64,000 bases of DNA from Ricordea florida (lineage: Eukaryota; Cnidaria; Anthozoa; Corallimorpharia; Ricordeidae). A program made the translations under genes and the position numbers. The stretch spans positions 24,414,510 to 24,478,509 of the forward strand of contig OX453286.1 in assembly GCA_949710005.1 (NCBI GenBank), read 5' to 3'. Below are positions 11,833 through 24,087 of this stretch, piece after piece. Under the pieces are notes generated by a model that made no database searches, was not told the origin of the DNA, and was given only the letters and a program-made list of their open reading frames with translations. Within the stretch, counting starts at the first letter, position 1, and every line of letters starts with the position of its first letter.

Positions 11833-14800
11833 GTTGCATTATTATATGGTTTTGTTTAGTTGACCTAACTGTCCTTAATTAACTTATTTCCTTGTGTAGC
11901 ATCCAGTTAGTGCCTCCAGTCATCAACCATGATTGGCCCATAGCAGTGTGATTTATTCACAAATTGCACCATCTTTTTCAAAACCGTGTTTCCTGAAGTG
12001 GATAAATAAATAAGTATTGACAAGAAACTGTGTGATTTCAAAATGAGTGTAATAAAATGATAATTGAACTTCTTGTCATGCAATTTTGGTCTGAAATCAT
12101 ACTTGTGATTTCAAGTCGAACTCGTGCTACCCGCTTGTTCAATATTTGACATCACGCGTATGATTTCAGACCAAATTGCACTCCACTCAGTTCAATTACC
12201 ATTATTTATAGGCCCTAAGGGGTCTTCCCATGATGAGTGAAATTGTTTGCCATTAGCCAGATTAAAATCTGTAAAGTCACTCTTTGGATGTAAAGAGTTA
12301 AGAGAGAGTTTTTTTTAACCCTTTAAACCCTAATGGGTCTCCATGTGACAAGTAGAATCATCTGGCGTTAGCCAGAGTAATACTTATAAAGTCACTCTTA
12401 GGGAGTAAAGGGTTATTAATTAGCTGATGCACTTACAACCGAAGTGCATTTTATGAAAAATTGGTTTAATTGGCTTGGAGATGCACAAAGAACCCAGCTC
12501 CTAGAAAGGCAAATAGTGCTGGTAATTTTAACCAGCTTCCTAAGCTCAAATGGCCTAGTGGGTTAAAGCACTTAGATGGCCAGCGTGCTTCGTGCTTGGG
12601 CCATAAATCCGAGCCGAAAAACTCAGTCCATAACTTACAGTATGGACCTCAAACTCCGTTAGTAAGAGGTATTTATTGGTAGTATTATATACTAAAGTTG
12701 TTGTTGTTTTTTTTTTTTCCAATCACTTCTAGTCCCTGATGTCAAAGGCCCAAACAAACTACAATACTCTGGGCCCTCTGCCTGAGAACGTAGTTGCTGA
12801 GGAACCAGTGCAGCCAATTGAGGAGCCTGAGGAGTATTCAGGGGTGCAAGGGACTCTGGGAAGCATAGTGATGTTTCTAATGAGACAGAGCTACATTGTT
12901 GCACTCATCATAATGATGGTAGGCAGTCTGTTTGATCAGTGTTAATCTTACATTGTTGCACTTATCATAATGATGGTAGGCAGTGTTTGTTTGATCAGCA
13001 GTAATCTTACATTGTTGTACTCATCATAATGATGGTAGGCAGTCTTTGTTTGATCAGCATTAATCTTTTCCTTGATTTAAGAATGTTAATGGAAAATGGT
13101 GCACTTGATCATACAAGTTGATGCAATGACAAGAGGGAATCTGGGAGGATGAATACTTTGGAAAACTTACTCTTGTGTTTAGGTCAGCTTGTTTTAAAGG
13201 CACAAACCATTTTCTATTTTATATTTTCTGTGTCATTACTACAGACTATAGTTCACCACTTAATTTTCTCTGATTCTTATTTGTTTAAATTGATTACATG
13301 ACGTGATATTGTTTGTCTGCGGAGAGACACTATCAGCCCATAGCACCATTCTAAGGAAAATACCTGCCAGTGGATGGGTATATACTCTTCCGTGAAAATT
13401 TAATAGGTACAGCTACTCGCTTTGCTGAATAAAAATTTATTTGCATGAATAAATATTTGATTGATCTGTATTTAGTGGGTTTTGACTGTTTTTCAACTGG
13501 CATGTGGAAAAAAATTTAGTGGTGAACAATAAAGACAATAGAGTGCTTATGTCTTAGAACTACTTGTGTGATATTTGCCCTTCGGAAATTTGATGTTCTT
13601 AAGAACTAGCATATCACTGTGGCTCATGATTTATAAGATCTTTTCATGTTTTCCCAACATCCCACATGATTTATTATGCCAGTAAACACATATTAACTGC
13701 ATTTTAATTATTGTTTAATTATTGTTAGTATTACCGGTATTATTATTATCACTATTATTATTATTAATTGTTATTAATTATTATTATTGTTGTTGTTATT
13801 ATTATTCTTATTACCATATTTACCCACATACAAGTCAATCCTGTATATAAGTCGACCCCCAATTTTTGAGGCCCAAAAAACTAGATTTTCATAATTTCTA
13901 GGTCACAATTTCTTGGCAAACTTATCTAGTATTTCTTGGAATATTCTTTTAGCTACTATGGATCTGTAAACAAATCACAGCAAGTTTCAACGTGAAGTTT
14001 AATATTATCCCACATATACGAATGCTTTATCTGGTTTAGCAACTCGTGTGTATGTGATCACTTGTAACCATTTTTGTAAAATGCTTGCAAAATCAAACAT
14101 GATGATTTCCAGCAAACCTTTTTAAGTGTGAAGAGATGAAAAGTGGCTCTGTATAAGACAGGCAAATGAAATGACAGCCAAGTTAACCTGCCAGTTTATA
14201 CTAAGCAGAGAATTTTGAAGCACGAAAGATATTTTCTCCAAGCAGATCTACAGTTCTGTTTATTGGAAAAAAAAAATTGGTTCTTTGTTACAAAATTTAG
14301 CTAGTGAGTATCTACAACATTACGTTTTATGTTGATGCATTTCAACATGAAGCTCTGATACAGAGAAACAGATCACTATGCGAATTTATGTTTTAAACTG
14401 TGCTGCTGTTTATTACATGTTTGTTAACATTGCAAGGCATTTAGTATGCTAATTAACTTGTACTTGGATCAAAGGTTTTGACCCATGTATAAGTAGAGGG
14501 CAATTTTTCAGGCTGATTTCTAGGTCTTGAAAGGTCAACTTATGCATTGGTAAATACGGTTTTATTATTGTTATTATTATTATTAATTTTATTATAACAC
14601 ATCTTTTGTCTACTTTGTTCATCAAGGCTTGGAGTATCACATATCATTCTTGGTTGACATTTGTCCTCCTCCTATGGGCATGTCTGATTTGGATCACCCC
14701 ATTTGCTCGCTGGTTCTGCATGGTATCTTCCCCAGGACTAGTTGTCTATGCTGAATTACTTCTTCTTGTTCAGTACGTGTACGGTCTTCAATTGAAAGAT

Positions 14801-17800
14801 GATGAACTACCACTCCAGGATTCGACAGGAACCTTTGACTACTCCGAGCTAGGACTGAAAAAATGGCAGTTTCCATGTCTCCACTTAGGAGCTCAGGTAA
14901 GATCCAACAAAGGGAGCAAAATTATGGAACAAGAGCTTTAAGAAACCTGTGCAGTTGGCTGTTAGAGTTATTAGAGGGGCATCACAATTTGCAGGATTAA
15001 AGAAGTAATCCTAGTGACCAAGCCAAATATACTTAGGCCTCAATACTTGATTCTATTTCTTGTTCTCAACTGCCTTTTCTCATTTAATCAGCAATTGTAT
15101 TTTAATGTTTTGTTGTTTTTCTCTTCCACTGACTCTTGCACAGTAGTCAAAGTATTCCTAACTTTGATTCATTTAAACTTCCAGACACTTTTCACTTGGG
15201 TCTTTTGGGTGACATTAAGACAGCACATCAGAGAAAAGAAAATGAAGAGAAGAGAAAGACAACATGAGAACTCCATTCCATTGACAAGTCTTGCTCATCC
15301 ATTTATGAAGGCACTCAGAAAAATGTGTAAGTAGTTGTTTGTGTCTAAAGTAATATTATTTAAACTATATATGATGAGAACTATCTTTTCTTTGCCCTGT
15401 CTTGCAATATTTTTTTAGCACCTAAATAGATACTTGTTGTCCTATTTATGGATTAGATATCACACAAAATTGATTAACTGCCCCATTAAAATACTCTGTT
15501 GAAATATGAAAATCTACTTTCAGAAATCAAAATCTGTTTCATTAAATTTTGAATTTTTGTTTACCTTCTACATAGTATACAAAATGTCATCAAGTTGCCA
15601 CTGTATGTGACTATTAAATTAAATAAGAAATAACATAAAATTTCTCAGATTCATTTTGTCACAAAATTAAACCCTTGACTAAATTCTGATTTTTAATTGA
15701 TAATAACTTGATCATACCAAATTGAATGATCATACCAAATTGAATGTTTCATTGTGAAGAAAAATAACAAACTTCCATTTCATGATAAAAAAAATGGGAG
15801 CTTTTCTTGCTGCTGATGGAACATTAGTATCATTCAATATCTTTCAGTTAATTCTGTTGTGTAATGTATTGTGTAGTTATTATTGTTTGGATTTTTGACA
15901 TGTTGTATGTTATTTTGACAAATTTGTTAAAAATAATAATGTTAAAAATAAATAAAAAAACCTGAAAACAGGTTAAAAAAAAACTTAATCAAAGATTATC
16001 ATCTGTAAAGTTTACAATTCAACAGTCAAATTATCCACTGGTGAAATTTGTCATGTACTTAATCATCTCAAAATCTAACTAAATATGTTGTTTTTTTATG
16101 AAGCTTCCATGGATTCATCTCCTTCAGGTATTTGAACTTTACTATGTTCTTTAAATTGAATGAGTCACACATAAAAATTTTAAGACCTCTTCTGCCTCCC
16201 AATTTTGATACATCTTTAATGATAAACTGAAGTAGTTGTTTTCACATTAACGCTTGAAATGAAATAAAACTAAAATATCTGGTCTAGTACTGGAAGGTGA
16301 CTAGCCAATAATTATCAGTATTTGCCCAATCAGTGGATAGTGCTTTTCACTTTTTCTGATTGGTTTCTGTAACTCGGAGTATCCTTGACCATCCACAGAG
16401 TTGGGATGATAATCCAAATGGCCTCCCGTTTAGCTTCAGTTTCCGACAGCTTTTTAGTGGTAAAATAAAGTATCGTTTGTATCCAACTTATTTCGTAAAT
16501 ACCGAAATAACTGCCCTTAATTAACAATTATTCGCCGAAGGTGAAGTGATCATCGGTGAATATTCACCGAGACGAAGTCGAGGTGAATATTCATCGATAA
16601 TCACTGAGCCTGAGGCTAATAATTGTTTTAGTATAAATACATAGGTGATTATTTCAAAAAAAGAAAAAAAAGTATTGTACAACACGAAAAAATTATATTT
16701 CATCAAAAGCGCGCGAACGACTGGCAGCCATTTTGTTCGTCGAGGTGATTATCGGCTGATAATCCGAGATAGCGAACCAATCAGAGCGCGCGGTTTTGTA
16801 TAATCACCTGAGTATTTATACTAATGGTGGATATATGATAAGTTAGACGTAAACTTCTTAGGGTTCCCCTAAGGGTCGGTTGATATTACGACACATAAAC
16901 TACTCAAGGTCCCCGTAAAGGGTTGGTTGATGGTACGACATATAAACTTCTCAGGGTCCCCCTTAGGGTCGGTTGACAGTACTAGATATAAATTTCTAAG
17001 GGTACCCCTCTCTGTGAAGTCACCACCATCCACCCCCCCCTCCCCTTGAGGAGTAGTTGTATACCATCCCGAGTTTGAGTAGCCAATCAGAGCACGCGGA
17101 TTCACACACGGTATATTAAATGGTATGGTCGTTTTAAGCTGGGTCAGAGGACGGAGAGACACTGGATCCTAAGGCTTCCGATGACGCCAAGGCGCTTATG
17201 ATGTGGGTGAAATCTGTGCTTGCAAAGTACTGGATCCTACTCTGCTGTGGAGCATTTCTATTGGTTGGTCTGCAGAATAAAGTGTCGGTTTATCAGATTG
17301 GCTACATGGCGATTTTCTTGTTTATTCTCATCTGTTACCAGGTACAGTAAACAACTTTTCTTACTCGTGAGTTGCTTAGTAGACTTCAGTACTTACGCTT
17401 TTTTGGCTACTGCATATGAAATAATGCAAGAGCCAATATGTCAAAGGAATCACGAGTGACTGAGTGAGTGAAAGCACGTGCCTAGTATTTAGCCAATCAC
17501 AATGCACAATACAATTCGCTTTTGTATCGATTTATTTTTAAACTCAGAAGAGAATATGTAAAAGTAATGAAATTGAGGAAAGGCGATAGGGATGGCAAAA
17601 AGGTCCGAATAAACTTAATAAATGCAGTAGTCACATGCATGCAATGCTTGCCTATTTTTTTACTTACGCACAATTAAACGCGCCTGAAAAGGAATCCAGT
17701 ATAGCGTTCATACCAAGTAAGGCCGCTTAAACCATAACCAAGTTTAACTAGCTTTTGAGGTAGTTGTTCAAAACCCTTGTAGGTAGGTGCACTCGCGATG

Positions 17801-20800
17801 TGAACGGCACAAACCTCAACCATCTACCGCTTCAGAATATGTATCATGTTTTTGGTGTCTTCCAATGGGTGACCTGGTCAATCATTTAGTCAGTCAGTTA
17901 ATCTGTTGGTCAATCCGTCAGTCCGCCAGTGGGTGACGTGGTTTGGTCAGTCAGTCAGTCAGTCAATTGTCCATTCAGTAAGTCTGTTCGTCAGTGGGTT
18001 GGTCGGCTGCCTAGTAAACCAGTCACTCAGTTCGCCATTGGGTGACTAGGTCATTGCTTTAGTCAGGCGATCAGTCAGTATATATGTCGGCCATTCTGTC
18101 AGTCAATCCGTTTGTCAGTCAGTCAGTTGGCCGGCCGTCCAGGGAATCTGTCAGTCCTTTACAAGTTCTGTCAGTTACTTAGTCTGCCAGTCAGTTGGTC
18201 CGCTACAAGGTCCGACAACCACTTAGTCAGCCAGTCAGTCGGAAAGTCAGTCAGTAAGTAACTTGATCGATCAGTCAGTGACTAACGTGATTGGTCAGTC
18301 AGCGAGTAACGTGATTGGTCAGTCAGTGAGTAACTTGGTTGGTCAGTTTTGGTCAGGGAGTTCGTTAGAAAATTGGCAAGTCGATAAGTCACCAATATTT
18401 GGTTTGTTATCAACTGATAATAATTTAGTGAATCCAGTACGAGAGTTTTAGGCGTTAACTTAATAATCGCTGATTCAGTTCTGTGGATTCACCAGATATC
18501 CATTGCTACGTGGAGACTGATTCTCCGCCCGCTGTGGTGGGTAATGGTCATATACTCCATCTGTATTTTACTGTTGATCTACACGTATCAGTTTGACAAC
18601 ATGCCTGTTTACTGGCACAACGCTACAGGACTCTCAGACCAGTGGTAAGTTCCTTTATCGTAGGACGCAGCATTTTAGTGGGTAGCATCCTACACCGCCA
18701 TTCGTATTTCTCTCCTCTCCATTCCACTCGAATAAAAACGACTGGGTGAGAGACTACGTCATAGTGTAATAAGGGTACGTTGAAGCCACAAGCATGCGCA
18801 CTAAGGCAACAGTGGTAGAACGGGCAAGACGCTATTGCTATCAAGAAAAGAATAGAAAAATAGAGCGAAAGCCAGCATCCACCGGAGGCTGTCTAGAGTG
18901 CGAATATGCGTGCAGACATTCATGGGTTACTGTCCTAACTTGAGGTCAATATGGTCAATATGTTTAGCCGTTTTATAGGCCTTCGCAATCTTAAAAGGTC
19001 TTTGAACTACACAAAACCCAAACTATTTTTTTTTACTTTTTGTTGGTAGGTTGTATAATCTCGGTCTTCGCCAGCACACCAAAGCCAGTCTTTTGTTAGA
19101 GCTTTTAACTCCCACGGCTTTTTCTATCATCATCGTGATCCAACTTCACTTTTTTCATCGACCTTTTCTGGCTATGATCGATCTTCGTGTGCGGTCGAAC
19201 TCCACTCACCCATCATGTGCGAGGAGCAGTGTGGAACCTTATGCGCCTGCGCCGACTCAGAATGTCGCGGCCGCCTCTACCTCACAACACGGCCAGAGGA
19301 CTGCGCCTGATACGCAACGTCCTTACTTGGTAGAAGTGTTGGTAAAACTTGTCAACTTCTATAATGAGCTGACCGTGTTTTTGTGGAGAGTTGGCGAACT
19401 TCACATGCTGAAACTGGCCAATTTGATCCTAATTTGTGTTGTCATCTACCAGGTGAGAGAAATGGAAGGTGAAAATTCGTTCAACTCTAAACCCGGCTAA
19501 GCCTTTTGAGTTTTAATTTTTTTTTTATGTGCAAATCATTTTGCTTTACGTATGAAGAGAAAGAAGGGCATATAATTCATGGTGGGCCACCATATAGTCA
19601 CCAAATATAGTGTTTACAGAGGTATAGAAGGGTTTATAAAGGTATATCCTAGTAAACCCTTGTATACCCCTGTAAACGGACTATATGGTGGCCTACCATG
19701 AATTATATGCCGAAAGAAGGTTTGTAACACAACATGGTCACCTCCAAACTCGCTCCTATTCGAAGGCCGGGACACGTAGCAAATGTAAAATGGTCCATTG
19801 GCCCAATAGCATTAAACAATCTGGAATGCGAATAAAGCGACTATTAACTATTTATTTATTTATTTAATATTTATGATAATGGTTCTATCCTGTAGGTGTG
19901 CGCCATTAACGCCGTGATCATCATTCTTCTGGGCATCTCAATGCCTTCCCGAGTGCTTCAGAGAGCTTTGTCCTATTGCTTCCTAATATGGAGCTCGCTT
20001 GTAATTCTTAGTAAAATGATCTACCAACTGAGATTTGTGCAGGCCGACTTATTCCAACACAACTGTACAAACCAGGTTAGTTAGAAGAGATTTTCACTTG
20101 GGCTATAATTAGGTAAATTAAGTTAAGACTTCAGTTTCCTGCCAACTAGTTTTCTCTTACTGAAGAAGTTATTAGCGGCACCAGAAACCCACAGCTTGTC
20201 CACATTCAATCAACCAACTACCACATGTGGAAAGCAAGAACTGAGTGAAGAAACCCGTAAGACGCGAAACATGTCACTGCCTTTGTGCCTTTCAATGTCT
20301 TCAACCACCGCTTGTCCACATTCAAACTACCAAATACCATATTTGGAAAGAAAGAGAAACCAAGTGAACCAATCAGTGCCAACAAGCTCAAAGACTGGGG
20401 ACAGGCAGTTTCCAAATATGGTACCAGGGAAATATTGAATCTGGACCAGCTGTGAACACGTGTTACACGTGTCAAGTCTTATTGGTTTCTGGTGGCACCA
20501 CAATAAACTGCGTCATCGTCCAATAGTTGGACGAGTGACGGATAAAAGATACCTTATTGGACGATTGACGTCATCTTAAGGTGGTTAATGAATTTACGAT
20601 GGAATTTAATGAGCAAATCAGAAACGGGGAAGTATTTTGAATGAGTAATATCTTAATTTTGTGACGTAGCTTCTCTTATAAAATTTGTGAGCGAGCCAAT
20701 AGTTAACAAGGTACTCCAGTCAGAGGCAATCGCGCTGTTTGATAGCGTTTTGTTCCAAGTCGTGTTTTTGGTTGTCTTGTTGTTCTCGTTGTTTTGTTTA

Positions 20801-23800
20801 ATGTTCTTTTCGTTTTTGTTTTTTGTTTTTTTTAATGTTTTACCGTTAAGTTGCAACTTGGACTTGAAAGAGACTTGAACCCTTTTACGTTTACCAAAAT
20901 ATTGTCAATGGAAGTGACCGATCACCACCAAACTAACTTTACTCCTTCTTGGTTTCTAATAGTACTCTTGTTCCTGTTTTCAGAGTCTACCTCGGCCTTC
21001 CGAGATAAATCATTTCATAAATAATGCGCTCTGGGTTGGCTTTTATAAGATAGACAACATCTCCGAAGATATCAAGGTAAACAAGCCTATTTTTCTTCAT
21101 AACGATGTGTTGTGCAGTAATAGTTACAGACTGCAATCAGGCGTTCTTTATAGGATGAGCGCGAAATATAGAACACCTGATCGCGTTGACATGTCTCAGA
21201 TGATTCTAGGCGCGTGCTCACTTCGTTTTCTTTGTGTTTTAGGGATATCTGCTTATTGTGATCGTCATTGTATTGCACGCTGTGATCAAACATCATCAGG
21301 TACACTATCACGTTACAGTAACCCTTGTAATACTTCTGTTTGACAGAACTTCTAAGTGTTCTGTTTGTGGCAGCTCCTTTGTTTTCAGCACTAGAATATT
21401 ATTTGTTTTCGGATCAATGGAAGTATCTAGGTCTATGCACCTACCCCTCGCCTAACCCAACATTAACATTGTACGTACCTCATACAAATAGCTCTTTTCT
21501 TGTCCCCTTCCTTCATATGGCCACTCCTACAATATTATTAATATTGTAGATCAATGTCAGTATCTGGGCAACTGTTTACCTACCCCTCCCCTAACCTAAC
21601 GTTAACGCTAACTTTTTTAACTTATTATAACCAAGAGAAATAAGGAAAGAGAACATAACCCCGTCTGATATGATAAGGGGACAGAATCTATTTTTAGCGC
21701 GGAATCTGTTTATATCTCCTTTCATGGTTGCGCGGTTTCCCAATGACGCATTGAAATTACAACCACGTGATGAGAAGGACATCAACCATTGGTCAGTTAA
21801 AATAGTTTCCGGATCTAAAAATAGATTCTGTCCCCTTATCATAGTAAGAGAACGCAGTATGGAAGATACGTTCTCTTACCTCATTTTCTCGTGTTATAAC
21901 TTGTTGGGCTAGGGGAGGGGTAGGTGTACAGTTGCCCAGCTACTGACAGTGATTCCCTTGTTTTTTCTTTTTGTTTCATCATAGTAAGGAGCTTTAGCAA
22001 ACACGACGTCACCGCTGACAAAATAATTTATTTCCCTCGTGTACTGATGACGGCCTGCTTTCTTCATTTTGTGAACGTTGTGTTTTTCGGCACTGTCACA
22101 GGCAAACTCGCAAAAAGAAAATCCGAGTTCTTTTGATATGAGTCGAACCTACGACCTTCCGATTACTAGTTCGGACGCTCTATCAGCGAGCTATAGGAGA
22201 CTCATGGGACCAAGGCCATTAAACAAGGTTCTTGCTTAATTTCCTTTCCATCTTTCTTGAAAAATTTAAAAATTTTTCCAAGTTTTACCTTGGCTTTTCA
22301 CTCCGGACATCTGTGCGCAATTTTGCCACTGTACACACGTGTTTTCCAGGAAAGTTGAAACATGGTCGTTACATTTGACGTTGTTGTTTTGCATAGGGCG
22401 ACAAAGGAACCTACCAGACTGTATTTTGCACGTGCACTTTCATTGTCGTTCATTAACTCTATTCTTGGGTGTCTTCATAGTCCAAGGTGTCGTCGCGTTT
22501 TGCTCACGTTCTCGATTATGAGAGCTTTCGACGAATGCTGCAAGGTTCTTAGTTAGCGTGCTTGTTCAGTTCAGTGGAACCTGGTTTATACGATCACTAA
22601 AGGACTCGCTGAAGTGTCCGTAATATCCTGTTGTCCGCATTAATTAGTCATTCGGAATTGTTTGTAAGTAGACTATATGTGGGAGTAGCTCCAATTGAAT
22701 TATTTGCCTAAATTTCATCTGTTTTTTTTACTGATTCTCAATTACAGTGAACTACTCGTCCTCTCCCTCTAGTTTCATTGTTGCCCATAAAAGTATAACC
22801 CTATCTTGTACACTGTCCGGACGCTGTCAACAGCAGTTCGTTGTTTCAAGCTACCAGTTTGCTTCTGTCTTTAACAACACTATTAATTGTCCTTTAAAGA
22901 AACTGTATCGTTGGAGAAGGAGTTTAAAGGAGCCCGAACCAGGCGTCCTGTTTCCTGGCGTATCTAGGCAAATGGCTGATGAAGGATTCTTCAGTTGTGT
23001 CAAGTATCTTTTTAACAAGTTTTTTTACCACTTTGGATGGGAGGTGAGTACACCTCAGTACTCCTTTGTAATGCTAGGCTTCAAGGGAATGATTTCCGCA
23101 CAGGTCCCTACTACATTATGTATGCTGTAGCCATACTGTTTCATTCTACAATAACAAGAAATGTTTACATGTGCATTACCCTAAACAATTCATCTGCCAT
23201 GCATAATGAAGTAGGGACCTGTGCGGAAATCTTGCCGCTTCAAGTATTCGTTATTTACAAGTGCAGCGCAATCTCTTTCCTGTATGGAAAAAATGCGCAT
23301 CCAAGTGCCACTGGGAAGTGTTTGAAGTAACAGTGCACTAGTGCTGTCCTCGGGCAAATGTTGATGAACGAGACGAGTACCTGGACAATATGCTTCGTCT
23401 ATAAACAGTGTCGAGTAAACGTGTCACTGTTTGTATTAATTCTAAAGCATTGCTCACTCATTTCACCATTTCAGGTCTGTTTGGTGATGATAGTGATCAA
23501 CATGGCGGTCCGTTGCGACATTACTTCAGTCATCTATGCCATCTGGTTAGGGGCCTTTCTGATCCTGGGCCGACAGAACTCTTCAATAGTGTGGCCTGTG
23601 TATGTGGGCTTTCTAGCAGTGCTTCTACCGCTCCAATACCTTTTAGTCCTAGGATGGCCACCCGCACTTTGCCTAGGTATGCGTTATCGCATTGTCTCAG
23701 TGTACGATCTGTGATGAAACACTGTATCTCGTGTTTGATGATATTGCTTTTACATCTCTTTAGGATCGGGAGGGTGGGGAGACCTTGGTGGTTTACCATT

Positions 23801-24056
23801 TAAAAAAGTTTCCGTAAATTAGTCAAATATACTCTTTGTTGAGCTGCATACTTCTTCTTTCCTCTACTTTACTTTTGTTTTTAAAATAATACATTTTATA
23901 TTTAATGCTGTCCTTATAATTTGTATGATGTACTCTATAGTGTCAGGAAGCCTATAGTTCATAAGCCCACGGCTTCTACATAGGCTTCCTTGTCATTACC
24001 ACCTTAAACATTGGTAGTCTATTGTCTTTAAGTTATTATGAATTTCACGTTTATTG

Positions 24057-24087
<31 letters not shown>

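Noticed and set aside
22747..22899. Immunoglobulin-like segment (SITLSCTLSG) fused to PIEZO
   Set aside because: Only a short resemblance, without the paired Cys/Trp pattern of an Ig fold; the upstream acceptor gives the wrong phase.
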